DNA from: an uncultured Oceanisphaera sp.
GTDB taxonomy: Bacteria; Pseudomonadota; Gammaproteobacteria; Enterobacterales; Aeromonadaceae
Reading direction: 5' to 3'
Assembly: GCF_947495715.1 (NCBI RefSeq)
Contig: NZ_CANLZU010000007.1
Location: 62,001 to 126,000, forward strand
DNA length: 64,000 bases
Positions 35,502-45,871 of the stretch are shown here, one piece after another. The position numbers and the translations under genes are program-made. A model generated the notes under the pieces. That model was not told the DNA's origin. It saw nothing but the letters and a program-made list of their open reading frames with translations, and searched no databases. Within the stretch, counting starts at the first letter, position 1. Each line of letters opens with the position of its first letter.

Positions 35502-38315
35502 ATGGAACATCGTTACCGCCTGCTGCTTGATGCTCTGGCCCAGTTTCTGCCCGCCGAGCAAATCATTACCGACAGCTCCCTCTGCCTGGCCTACGGTACC
35601 GACGCCAGCTTTTACCGCCTGTTACCCAGGATGGTGCTGCGCCTGAGCAGCCTGGAAGAAGTGGTGCGGGTGTTGCAGCGGTGTGGCGAGTACCAGATTC
35701 ACTGCACCTTTCGCGCCGCCGGCACCAGCCTGTCGGGTCAGGCGGTGTCCGACTCGGTACTGATCGCCCTCACCGACGACTGGCGCCATCATCAGGTACT
35801 GGATGACGGCCATAAAATAGCCCTGCAACCCGGCGTGATCGGGGCCGATGCCAACAAATATCTGGCCCCCTTCGGCCGCAAGATAGGTCCCGATCCGGCC
35901 TCCATCAACAGCTGCAAGATCGGCGGCATCGCCGCCAACAACGCCTCCGGCATGTGCTGCGGCACCGCCCAGAATTCCTACCGCACCCTGGATGGACTGA
36001 GCCTGGTGCTGGCCGATGGCACCACTCTCGATACCCGGGATCAACACAGCCGGGCCCGCTTTGCCGAGCAACAGTCGGCGCTGCTGGCCGGCCTGCGGCA
36101 ACTGGCCGAAGAAACCAGGGCCAACCCCGAACTGGCCGAACATATTCGTCACAAGTACCGGCTCAAGAACACCACCGGCTACAGCCTCAACGCGCTGGTG
36201 GACTTCGAAGACCCTTTCGACATCCTGGCCCACCTGATGATTGGCTCGGAAGGCACCCTCGGCTTTATCGCCGAGGTCAGTTACCACACTGTGCCCGACC
36301 ATCCGTTCAAGGCGTCCTGCCTGCTGGTGTACCCGAATATCGAAACCACCTGTCTGGCGGTGACCGAGCTGGCCCATACCTCGGTGGCGGCGGTGGAACT
36401 GATGGACGGCCGGGCATTGCGATCCATCGCCGACAAGGCCGACATGCCCGACTTTGTCAAAGATCTGGATCTGGAAGCGGCCGCCCTGCTGATTGAAGTG
36501 CATGGCGAAAACGAAGCCCAACTGGTGGCTCAGTGCGAACAGGCGATGACGACGGTGGCCGGATTCGAGCGATGTAACGAAGTCCCCTTCACCCAGAACA
36601 AGAGAGTCTGTGCCAGCCTGTGGGCCATGCGCAAGGGCATGTTTCCGGCGGTGGGTGCGGTGCGTGAAACCGGCACTACGGTGATCATCGAAGATGTGGC
36701 GTTTCACGTGGAACAACTGGCACCGGCCGTACGCAGGTTGACCGAGCTGTTCGACCGCTTCGGCTACGATGAGGCCATCATCTTCGGCCATGCCCTGGCC
36801 GGCAACCTGCATTTCGTGTTCACCCAGGGCTTCGACTCACAAGAAGAACTGGACCGCTACGGCGGCTTCATGGACGCCGTGGCCCAACTGGTGGCGGTGG
36901 AATATAAGGGCTCACTCAAGGCCGAACACGGCACAGGCCGCAATATGGCTCCCTATGTGGAGCTGGAATGGGGTAAGGAAGGTTACGCGCTGATGCAACG
37001 TATCAAGGCGCTACTGGATCCCGGGGGTATCCTCAATCCGGGCGTGATCCTCAACCAGGACCCGGAGGCCCACCTGAAAAACCTCAAGCCCCTGCCCGCC
37101 GCCGACGATATCGTCGACAAGTGTATCGAATGCGGCTTCTGCGAGGCGGTATGTCCGTCCCGGGATCTGAGTCTGACCCCGCGCCAGCGCATCGTGCTCT
37201 ATCGCGAGCTGCAACGACGGCAAGCAACCGGTGACACCGTCGATGATTCGCTACAGCGAGTGTTCGACTATCAGGGAGTGGACACCTGTGCCGCCACCGG
37301 CCTCTGCGAACAACGCTGCCCGGTGGGCATCAATACCGGCAACCTGGTGCGCAAGCTGCGTACCGCCCGCTACCGAAAATTCGAATCCATCGCCCGCTGG
37401 AGTGCCGATCACTTCACCACCACCACCAAGGCGGTGGCCATCGGCCTGAACAGCGCCGATCTGGGCCGCAGGCTGCTGGGAAATGGCACCATGACCACCC
37501 TGAACCGGGGTCTGCGCAAACTGAGTCATGACAAGGTGCCGCTGTGGCTGCCGGAAACGCCGGCCGCCAATCGGCATCGACCACAGGCTTCGGATCAGAG
37601 CTCGGATCGTGGTCGACCCAAGGTGGTGTATTTCCCCTCCTGCGCCAGCCGCACCCTGGGCCAGTCACCGGATGCCCATGACCGCCGGTCACTGACCGAA
37701 GTCACTCAGGCCATACTGGAAAAAGCCGGCTTCGATGTCGTTCTACCCCGTGATCTCAACAACCTGTGTTGTGGCATGCCTTATCAGAGCAAGGGCATGA
37801 GCGGGCTGGCCAACGACAAGACGCGCGAGCTGGAGGCGAGTCTGTGGCAGGTCTCGGAGCAGGGCCGCTGGCCGGTGCTGATGGACACCAGCCCCTGCGC
37901 CAAACTCGTCCAGGATGGCTTTAGCCTGCCGCTCACCGTCTATGAGCCGGTGGCCTTTGTGCTGGAGCAGGCTCTGGAACGTCTGGAGCTGCAGCCGGTG
38001 AACGAGACGGTGATGCTGCACATCACCTGCAGCAGCCGACGCATGGGGCTGGCCGACAGAATGCTGGAGCTGGCCCGGCGTTGCGCCACCCAGGTGGTAG
38101 TACCGGAGCATATAGAGTGCTGCGGCTTTGCCGGCGACAAGGGCTTTACCCTGCCCGAGCTGAACGCCACCGCCTTGAAGCCGTTAAAAGCCCAGATACC
38201 GGCCGACTGCACCCGTGGGGTCAGCAACAGCCGCACCTGCGAACTGGGTCTCAGCCACCACAGCGGCATCAACTACGAGTCCATCCTCTACCTGGTGGAT
38301 GAAGCCAGCCGGTAA
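35502..38315 (+). CDS. dld: FAD- and Fe-S-containing D-lactate dehydrogenase (Dld-II type)
   Basis: 937 residues from the ATG at 35502, which follows GAGG. A longer frame from 35421 overlaps lldG and lacks a site. Domain order is: FAD-binding PCMH domain (TFRAAGTSLSGQAVSD), FAD-oxidase C-terminal domain (AEHGTGRNMAPYVE), a 4Fe-4S pair (CIECGFCEAVCPSRD and CAATGLCEQRCPVG), then CCG domains (LCCGMPYQS and ECCGFAGDKGF). This is the organisation of Shewanella Dld-II, which oxidises D-lactate and passes electrons to quinones. With LldP and LldEFG the cell can use both lactate isomers. Confidence 0.93.
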   Translation: MEHRYRLLLDALAQFLPAEQIITDSSLCLAYGTDASFYRLLPRMVLRLSSLEEVVRVLQRCGEYQIHCTFRAAGTSLSGQAVSDSVLIALTDDWRHHQVLDDGHKIALQPGVIGADANKYLAPFGRKIGPDPASINSCKIGGIAANNASGMCCGTAQNSYRTLDGLSLVLADGTTLDTRDQHSRARFAEQQSALLAGLRQLAEETRANPELAEHIRHKYRLKNTTGYSLNALVDFEDPFDILAHLMIGSEGTLGFIAEVSYHTVPDHPFKASCLLVYPNIETTCLAVTELAHTSVAAVELMDGRALRSIADKADMPDFVKDLDLEAAALLIEVHGENEAQLVAQCEQAMTTVAGFERCNEVPFTQNKRVCASLWAMRKGMFPAVGAVRETGTTVIIEDVAFHVEQLAPAVRRLTELFDRFGYDEAIIFGHALAGNLHFVFTQGFDSQEELDRYGGFMDAVAQLVAVEYKGSLKAEHGTGRNMAPYVELEWGKEGYALMQRIKALLDPGGILNPGVILNQDPEAHLKNLKPLPAADDIVDKCIECGFCEAVCPSRDLSLTPRQRIVLYRELQRRQATGDTVDDSLQRVFDYQGVDTCAATGLCEQRCPVGINTGNLVRKLRTARYRKFESIARWSADHFTTTTKAVAIGLNSADLGRRLLGNGTMTTLNRGLRKLSHDKVPLWLPETPAANRHRPQASDQSSDRGRPKVVYFPSCASRTLGQSPDAHDRRSLTEVTQAILEKAGFDVVLPRDLNNLCCGMPYQSKGMSGLANDKTRELEASLWQVSEQGRWPVLMDTSPCAKLVQDGFSLPLTVYEPVAFVLEQALERLELQPVNETVMLHITCSSRRMGLADRMLELARRCATQVVVPEHIECCGFAGDKGFTLPELNATALKPLKAQIPADCTRGVSNSRTCELGLSHHSGINYESILYLVDEASR

Positions 38316-38319
38316 TAAT

Positions 38320-38396
38320 GTGAGGTATGAGGTGTGAGGTGTGAGGTGTGAGGTGTGAGGTGTGAGGTGTGAATAGTGAATAGTGAATAGTGAGGA
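38320..38396. repeat. GTGAGGT/GTGAATA heptamer tandem array
   Basis: Eleven consecutive 7-nt units start 5 nt after the dld stop: seven GTGAGGT-type (one ATGAGGT), three GTGAATA, one GTGAGGA. An inverted counterpart, five TCACTCC/TCACTAT units, lies at 38705-38739. The two arrays thus face each other across repeat element E6. Confidence 0.92.
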
Positions 38397-38404
38397 GTGT
38401 AAAC

Positions 38405-38690
38405 GCCGGACAAGGGACCCGCTCAGCCGACTCGCCGTGGGTCGTGACACTCACTGCTTTATCCTGCTGCGAACATTCACTGGATGTTCGATCAAACTAA
38501 AGCACTTCGTCACGGCAGCAAGCTGCCCCCTCTAGGCTCAGCCGCGCCATCCGTGGCGCGGCCGGGAAATGCTCCTGCCGTCCAGGCATTCCCGCCATCC
38601 ATGGCGGTCAGATGGTCGGCTGAGCAGATCCCTTTGTCCCTTGATGCTCCGGCGTTGCCTGTTAGCGCCGTCTACACCGAATGGGCAGGC
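38405..38690. repeat. Composite intergenic repeat E6 (expanded unit II, truncated linker)
   Basis: Fills 38316-38735 between two convergent genes. Perfect 11-bp arms GCTCAGCCGAC (38421-38431) and GTCGGCTGAGC (38615-38625) enclose about 180 nt with many hairpins: TGCTTTA..TAAAGCA holding GAACAT/ATGTTC, GGCAGCAAGCTGCC, GCGCCATCCGTGGCGC, GGAATGCC-like, and CGCCATCCATGGCG. The right flank matches the linker start seen in E2 and E3 (GCAGATCCCTTTGTCC) and then breaks off. Confidence 0.85.
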
Positions 38691-38704
38691 CTGGGGTTTT
38701 CCCT

Positions 38705-38739
38705 TCACTCCTCACTCCTCACTCCTCACTCCTCACTAT
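38705..38739. repeat. Inverted TCACTCC heptamer array
   Basis: Four TCACTCC units and one TCACTAT, the reverse complement of the array at 38320-38396. The last unit overlaps the stop codon of the MOSC-fusion gene. Confidence 0.9.
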
Positions 38740-40550
38740 AAGATCACATCCGACAGCGGCACACAACAGCAGGTCAGGATCACCCCGGCCGCCCGCTCCG
38801 CTGCCGACAACGCCGGCGCCTCCGGCTGATCCACCTCGCCGGACTTGAGGGTCTGCTTGCAGCTACCGCAGATGCCGGCCCGACAGGACCAGGGCAGATT
38901 CATGCCCTGACCTTCCGCCTGAGTCAGCAGGTTCTGTTGGTTATTGCCGACGAACTCGAGTTCACCGATACGAATATTCACATTGTGTGTTTCACGTGAA
39001 ACAGTCTCGTGTTGCGGACCGGCGAAATACTCCTGCTGCACCTTGCCAGGCGACACGCCCAGCGCCAGCAGCCAACTGTGTGCCTGTTGCATGAAACCCG
39101 CCGGGCCGCAGAGATATACTCGGCGTTGCTGCAAGGCGGAGATATCCGCCAGCCGGGCCAGGGTAAGACGACCGCCCTCGCCCCGCGCTGGCCGGGTCAG
39201 CACGAATTCCACCATCAGCCCCGAATGCTCGGCGGCCAGCTGTTCCAGCTCGGCACGGGCCGGTATATCCGCCTCGGTACGACACAGATGCAGAAAGTGT
39301 ACATCGTCGAGTTGTCCTCGATCCGCCAGCGCCCGCAGCATCGACAACATGGGGGTGACGCCGGAACCGGCCGACAGCAGCAGATAACGTTTCGCCGGTT
39401 CAAGGATGAAATCGCCGGCCGGGGCATGTGCCAGCAAGGTGCTGCCAGGCTGCAGCTCCCTATCCGGCTGCAGCGCCTCGGCCAGCCAGTTCGATACTCG
39501 GCCGTCGGGCTGTCGTTTGACGCTGATGCCATAACGACCCGGGCGAGTCGGGCTTGAACTCAGGGTGTAATAGCGTAAATGACGCTGCCCGTCGATATCC
39601 AGCGCCAGCGGTAAATGCTGACCCGGCCGGTAATCGGCCAACGGCTTGCCGTCCGACGATTCCAGCCAGTAGGTGTCCAGGTTCCGAGCCAGAGATTCAC
39701 GCGCTACACATCGCAATGGCCGACGCCGGGGCGCCGAATCCGGATACATGGGGGCGCTGGCGTATTCCAGCACCTCCACCTCGTCACCCAGCCTAATCTG
39801 CCCCTGGTTAAGCGGCACCAGATTCTGGCCGAAATAAACGTCGCCGTCCTCTCCCCGCCGGTAACGCAACAGCGTCGCCAGCGGCTCCTTCATCCGGTTG
39901 AAGTCTTCTGTGCCCGGCTCTATGGTGGTCATCACACAACGACTGCAGGGCTTGGCCACCAGAAACTCCACCTCACCGATGCGAATGCGCCGCCAGCCGT
40001 CTTCCTCGAAGGGTCGTGTTCCCCTCACCACCAGATTGGTGCGAAACCGGGACATCTCCATGCGGGCATCGGCACGCAGGTTGAGATCGGCCAGCGAAGC
40101 TTCGGAGATCAACAACAAGGGGTAGCCGTCGGCAAAACTGACCGCCGTACCCAGCTTGTCGCGATAGCGGCCGGATTGTTCACCCACCCAGAGTAACCGA
40201 ACCTCCTGTTCCAGGATCTGGCTGAACCAGGCGTCGTATTCGGGATGAGTACTCCAGGCGGTAAACTCATCGCCCCATACCGCCGTGGTGATCGGTTGCA
40301 GCTCGAACTGCCGATGGCGCACGGCCAGCCGCTCCCCCCCATACTGCAGGTCCAGTCCCCCGGCCACCGGCGTTACCTCGATAGACTGCAGGCGTGGGTG
40401 AGTCCGGGCGGTCACAAAGCGGCCATCGGGTTTTGCCAGCATATAACGGCGATCACCGGTGAGTCCCTCGCGGGAAACCCGGCTCTGTGCGACCGAGACC
40501 GCCGCTGCCGACTTGATCGGATAAAGATTCAGCCCCGTGATCACCGCCAT
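38736..40550 (-). CDS. MOSC domain - flavin reductase - 2Fe-2S ferredoxin fusion (YcbX-like)
   Basis: 604 residues with four modules: MOSC N-terminal barrel (residues 1-120), MOSC domain (about 125-265, with the molybdenum-cofactor Cys in [14 protein letters not shown]), an FAD/NAD ferredoxin-reductase module (about 280-500, with [10 protein letters not shown] and [16 protein letters not shown]), and a C-terminal plant-type 2Fe-2S domain ([12 protein letters not shown]). E. coli YcbX has only MOSC plus 2Fe-2S. Here the NAD(P)H reductase is built in, so electrons could flow to the molybdenum centre within one chain. A likely role is reduction of N-hydroxylated compounds. The stop codon abuts the heptamer array. 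Confidence 0.88.
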   Translation of the reverse strand: MAVITGLNLYPIKSAAAVSVAQSRVSREGLTGDRRYMLAKPDGRFVTARTHPRLQSIEVTPVAGGLDLQYGGERLAVRHRQFELQPITTAVWGDEFTAWSTHPEYDAWFSQILEQEVRLLWVGEQSGRYRDKLGTAVSFADGYPLLLISEASLADLNLRADARMEMSRFRTNLVVRGTRPFEEDGWRRIRIGEVEFLVAKPCSRCVMTTIEPGTEDFNRMKEPLATLLRYRRGEDGDVYFGQNLVPLNQGQIRLGDEVEVLEYASAPMYPDSAPRRRPLRCVARESLARNLDTYWLESSDGKPLADYRPGQHLPLALDIDGQRHLRYYTLSSSPTRPGRYGISVKRQPDGRVSNWLAEALQPDRELQPGSTLLAHAPAGDFILEPAKRYLLLSAGSGVTPMLSMLRALADRGQLDDVHFLHLCRTEADIPARAELEQLAAEHSGLMVEFVLTRPARGEGGRLTLARLADISALQQRRVYLCGPAGFMQQAHSWLLALGVSPGKVQQEYFAGPQHETVSRETHNVNIRIGELEFVGNNQQNLLTQAEGQGMNLPWSCRAGICGSCKQTLKSGEVDQPEAPALSAAERAAGVILTCCCVPLSDVIL

Positions 40551-40647
40551 ATTATTTCACCTTTATTCTTGGTATCAGTTTACAAAAGCAGCCCAAAAGG
40601 TAAGGTTTGGTACATACTGCCACTTTCATCGTATTTACGGAGTAGAA

Positions 40648-40998
40648 ATGACTATTGAACGTCAACAGGTTGGCCAGCGCATGAGCCGTATCGTCAAGCA
40701 CAACGGTACCATCTATCTGTGCGGTCAGGTCTGCAAGGATGCCACCAAGGATATTACCGAGCAAACCATGACCATGCTGGACAAGGTGGATGAGCTGCTG
40801 CTGGAAGCCGGTTCCAGCCGCGAGCATATGCTGTCGGCCACCATCTATCTGAATACCATGGCCGATTTTTCCGCCATGAATGCGGTATGGGATGCCTGGG
40901 TACCACAAGGGCACGCTCCGGCCCGCGCCTGCGTGGAAGCCGCCATGGCTCGCCCCGAGTTGCTGGTGGAAATTTCGGTGGTTGCCGTCGAGCGGTAA
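40648..40998 (+). CDS. RidA (YjgF/YER057c/UK114)-family protein
   Basis: 116 residues, single RidA-fold domain of the YoaB/RidA-2-like type, with [32 protein letters not shown] and the conserved Arg in PARACVEA. RidA proteins hydrolyse reactive enamine/imine intermediates from PLP enzymes. GGAG precedes the ATG at 40648. It is divergent from the MOSC fusion by 97 bp and ends before a bidirectional hairpin. Confidence 0.9.
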   Translation: MTIERQQVGQRMSRIVKHNGTIYLCGQVCKDATKDITEQTMTMLDKVDELLLEAGSSREHMLSATIYLNTMADFSAMNAVWDAWVPQGHAPARACVEAAMARPELLVEISVVAVER

Positions 40999-41030
40999 AT
41001 ATTACCAAACTGTCAGTCGTATCAAATACA

Positions 41031-41062
41031 GAGGCCTGCTTGTCATCAAGCAGGCCTCTTGC
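41031..41062. terminator. Hairpin between convergent ridA-like and GH3 genes
   Basis: Perfect 12-bp stem GAGGCCTGCTTG / CAAGCAGGCCTC with TCAT loop between two convergent stops. The T-run is short, so termination strength is uncertain. Confidence 0.6.
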
Positions 41063-41093
41063 GTAATAGTCTCTCGCCAAATACCGCTTCGGC

Positions 41094-43817
41094 TTAGTCG
41101 CCTATCTTCGACGCCGAGTGTTTACCTAAAGGCGGCAGGAACATGCCGATATGCTCCATGCCAGGCTGCTGATGAAGATGCTTTCCTATCGGCGGCAAAG
41201 GCATCTTGATAGGTTTCGGTTTATGACTATGTTTGCCTGCTTTCGGGAACGCGATACCAATGCGGCTCACCAGCGGTGTCTCGGCGGAAGAACCACCTAC
41301 CAGAACCTGATACCGGCCGCTGGCCGATTTCCAGTCACCATTTGCCCAGGTAGTCAGATCGTCCGGATCATCAGGTACAAAGTAGGAAAACGGATGATTG
41401 GAGGCACCGGCATCAATTTCTACCACCACCCGACGGCTCTCACCGGGATCCAGAAAGACCTTTTCGAACCCCACCAAACGTTTGGACGGCTGTGCAGATC
41501 GCTTCGGCAGCTTCAAATAGACTTGAGAGGCTTCGGCCCCCGCCATCGCACCGGTATTGGTCACGGTATACTCCACCGTCAGCACCGGTATGAGACCCGC
41601 AAGCTTCAACATGGAAGAAGAGTGCTTTCCCCCCTTGTGTGGAGAGGGGGTAAATTCGCGCCGAAAGCGCTTGCTGAGCGTGAGATTGCTGTATTCGAAG
41701 TCGGTATAAGACAAGCCATGCCCGAAAGGAAACACGGGAGTGACACCGTTGGCCTCGTACCAGCGATAACCCATTTCCAGGTTTTCGGTGTAATTACTGA
41801 TCAGCTGATTACTGCCATCACCAAAGACGCCGTCGTTCGGAAAGCCCTTCCCTCCCGGCAGACCGTTGTCTTCACGAACCCCGGGATACTGGGCCTCGGT
41901 CGCAAAGGCAGCTTCGCGATCGCTGGTAGGAAAGGTCACCGGCAGCTTGCCCGAAGGATTGAGCGCCCCGAACAGCAGATCGGCCATAATGTCGCCGTCT
42001 TCCTGACCGGGAAACCAGGCAGCAAACAGGGTGGGAACCTGGTCCAGCCAATCCATCAATATGCCGGACGCACTGTACAGTACCACCACGTTATTGGGGT
42101 TGGCCGCCGATACCTGGCGCACCAGCTCGTCCTGCGCAACCGTATCGCCATCACAGTCAGGTTCTTCTACCGGTGGCGGCGGCACTACGGCCCTGAGTAG
42201 CAAGCCCGAATCGGACGGCTCTTCAGGGTTTTCATCATCGTCATTGCCGATACACAAGGTCGGCAATATCAGACTGAGTAAATCTCTGGTTTCTCTCGGG
42301 TTGGTACCCACCATCAACACGACGATGTCGGACTCCTGGGCCAGTGCCACCGCCGAATCGATATCGGCACCATTGTTATAGCTCACACTGGATACGTATT
42401 TCTCCAATCCGGTTTTCGGCGGTACGGTAAAGTAAGGCACCACAGTGGTAAGCCCCAGCCGGCTCAGGTTACGTGGCGGCATGGTGGCCCGGCCGGCAAA
42501 CCAGGGATGGCCGATCAAGGCGATGGAGGGGTTGGTATCCGCATTCAACGGCAGCAAACCACCTTCGTTTTTCAGCAGGGTAATTCCGCCTTCCGCCAGT
42601 GCTCTGGCCTTGGCGGCATTGGCGGTTAAATCCGGATCCGTAAAATTGTCGAAAGAATCATTAAACTGTTCGAACTCGGACATTTTCACATACCGGGGCC
42701 GCAGCACGGCATCGATATCAGTCTCGGTAATCTCACCGGCCTCGATGGCCGCCTTGATGTTTTCTTCGGAATAGAACAGCGGATCCGAGTCCAGCTCGTA
42801 GCCTACCCCCGCAAGCATGGCCTTGACCGTGCTGTGCATGGCGCGCCGGTCGCTTTCCACCCAGCCGTCAAAACCCCAACGCTGGCGCAGGGTTTTGACC
42901 AGCACATCATGGCTGTCGCAGATATAGTCGGTGTCGTTCAAATAGGGAAAGGCGCACATGATGGAAGCCGGTTTGGCATCACGCACCGCCATTTCAAAGG
43001 GCAGCAGATACAGCTCGTGCAATGCCCGGCTGGGAATGCGAACCCCGGCGGTCCAGCGCTCGAAATCGTATTCATGCTCGTTGCCCAAAAAGTGCTTGGG
43101 CTGCGCCTGCACCCCCTGCGACTGAATACCCCGAATCTGGGCCGAGCCGATAATGCCCGCCAGATACGGATCCTCACCCGGATATTCCTGACCACGACCG
43201 GCATAGGGCGAACGGATCAAGTTCAACCCCGGCCCCAGCAGCACCTGGCTGGCAAAGGTGAAGGCTTCATTCCCCACCACTTCCCCCCAGCCGTAGACCA
43301 GCTCGGGATCAAAACTGGCGGCGGCCAGTGTCATGGAGGGACCCGCCGTTCTGACCGGCTCGGGCACGCAGGATCCGCCGCGAATACCGTTACCGCTGTT
43401 TATCTCGCGAAAATTGGGAATACCCAGTTCGGGAATGCCGGTGATATGCCGACCCAGGGCGGAAAATCCGCAGGTGGTGAACTGGTCACCCTGACCAAGA
43501 TAGGTGCCTTCGGGCAAGGCATCGGCGTCGGGCCGATTGGATATTTGCTGAATTTTCTGCTCAAGCGTCATCGACGCAAGCAGTTCATCGGCAAACATCT
43601 GGTGCGAGTCGGTTTCTTCAGGCGAGTTATCCCCTTCATGGGGGTGAGTCCAGTTTTGAGGCGGATCCCATGCATGAGGAGGAGTCCACTTGTGAGCAGG
43701 AGCCCATTCATGAGGGTCAAGGTCGGTAGCCTCCGCAGCCCCCATGGACAATACCACCGATGTCAGCACGGTAATTCCCACCCGTCGGCAGGATGCAACA
43801 CTTGCAAGACGAATCAT
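41094..43817 (-). CDS. Secreted glycoside hydrolase family 3 (beta-glucosidase-like) with odd termini
   Basis: 907 residues from the ATG at 43817, chosen because GGGAG lies 9 nt ahead; 43832 is possible. Residues 1-30 are a signal peptide ending GAAEA. Next come four degenerate H-x-W-x-P-P hexapeptides (residues 36-59). The GH3 N-terminal domain then has KHFLGNEHE and the nucleophile region GFDGWVESD. The C-terminal alpha/beta sandwich and a fibronectin-like domain (PFGHGLSYTDFEY) follow. The last 50 residues are His/Lys/Pro-rich with repeated LPP(I/L)GKH. The catalytic Asp motif reads SDRR instead of the common SDW. It probably cleaves beta-glucosides or xylosides outside the cytoplasm. The type II secretion operon nearby is a possible exporter. 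Confidence 0.88.
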   Translation of the reverse strand: MIRLASVASCRRVGITVLTSVVLSMGAAEATDLDPHEWAPAHKWTPPHAWDPPQNWTHPHEGDNSPEETDSHQMFADELLASMTLEQKIQQISNRPDADALPEGTYLGQGDQFTTCGFSALGRHITGIPELGIPNFREINSGNGIRGGSCVPEPVRTAGPSMTLAAASFDPELVYGWGEVVGNEAFTFASQVLLGPGLNLIRSPYAGRGQEYPGEDPYLAGIIGSAQIRGIQSQGVQAQPKHFLGNEHEYDFERWTAGVRIPSRALHELYLLPFEMAVRDAKPASIMCAFPYLNDTDYICDSHDVLVKTLRQRWGFDGWVESDRRAMHSTVKAMLAGVGYELDSDPLFYSEENIKAAIEAGEITETDIDAVLRPRYVKMSEFEQFNDSFDNFTDPDLTANAAKARALAEGGITLLKNEGGLLPLNADTNPSIALIGHPWFAGRATMPPRNLSRLGLTTVVPYFTVPPKTGLEKYVSSVSYNNGADIDSAVALAQESDIVVLMVGTNPRETRDLLSLILPTLCIGNDDDENPEEPSDSGLLLRAVVPPPPVEEPDCDGDTVAQDELVRQVSAANPNNVVVLYSASGILMDWLDQVPTLFAAWFPGQEDGDIMADLLFGALNPSGKLPVTFPTSDREAAFATEAQYPGVREDNGLPGGKGFPNDGVFGDGSNQLISNYTENLEMGYRWYEANGVTPVFPFGHGLSYTDFEYSNLTLSKRFRREFTPSPHKGGKHSSSMLKLAGLIPVLTVEYTVTNTGAMAGAEASQVYLKLPKRSAQPSKRLVGFEKVFLDPGESRRVVVEIDAGASNHPFSYFVPDDPDDLTTWANGDWKSASGRYQVLVGGSSAETPLVSRIGIAFPKAGKHSHKPKPIKMPLPPIGKHLHQQPGMEHIGMFLPPLGKHSASKIGD

Positions 43818-44295
43818 CACTACATCTCCCATCCATCAGGTATGGTGTCGGACAATTCCCTGTCAATGTTGAGAAAATAATTATTGGCTCGTTGGCCGGC
43901 GGCTGCGTTTTGCGCGGGTAATGGATAATATCGCAGTCACGGTATGAAGAATCTGATCGCTTTCCGAGCCGGTCAGTCACCCCGTCATCAGAAAACTGAA
44001 ACATCAAATATTCGAGAAAGGATGCAATGTTCCGTGGCAACAGGTGATGGCAGCCATAGCATCATGTGCCGCATCAGCCTGACGTTAACGAATCAGATTC
44101 AATTTAAACAAGAATAGTATCTCAAAGTGAACTGGTCACTTTTTGTACAGAAAATAACCTGCGTATTCGGTGTGTTCAGACTTTGGCTTCAACTGATGGC
44201 AGGTAATCGGGCCCGATAAGGTGGTAACGAGTTCGCACAAAAAATAAAAGCCCGGTTCTACCGGGCCTTTAGACGTTGCTAAAGCGACTGCTCGC
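43818..44295. other. Intergenic region between GH3 and gdhA
   Basis: 478 bp with the GH3 promoter side on the left and the gdhA terminator on the right. Moderately AT-rich around 44090-44160. I see no gene, repeat or RNA in it. Confidence 0.5.
44241..44270 (-). terminator. Terminator of gdhA
   Basis: On the minus strand a GCCCGG-core stem (CCCGG / CCGGG with loop TAGAA) is followed by CTTTTATTTTTTG. It starts about 26 nt after the gdhA stop. Confidence 0.85.
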
Positions 44296-45666
<1,371 letters not shown>

Positions 45667-45871
45667 TTATGTAAAACTTTTCCGGGATACAAATTAAGAC
45701 CCGACGCTATTGAAATATGGATAACCTGACCGGTCAATGCCCACAGAACAAATATATATATCCAAAAGCAGAATATTTATTCCTTTCTGGCGTTTATTTC
45801 GGCGCAATCCACCTGACCGGAGATCGCTTAAAGCAGTCTATGCTTGATTCGAGGTAGAGGGAGAAAACAAA

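Noticed and set aside
38320-38396. Tandem array as CRISPR or VNTR in a coding gene
   Set aside because: Units are 7 nt with no spacers and lie after a stop codon, so it is neither CRISPR nor coding.
43717-44040. 107-codon frame on the minus strand upstream of the GH3 gene
   Set aside because: Overlaps the GH3 signal peptide region in another frame and has no ribosome site or family.
45789-45806. Sigma-54 promoter candidate upstream of gspE
   Set aside because: TGGC is present but the -12 GC does not fall at the required distance.
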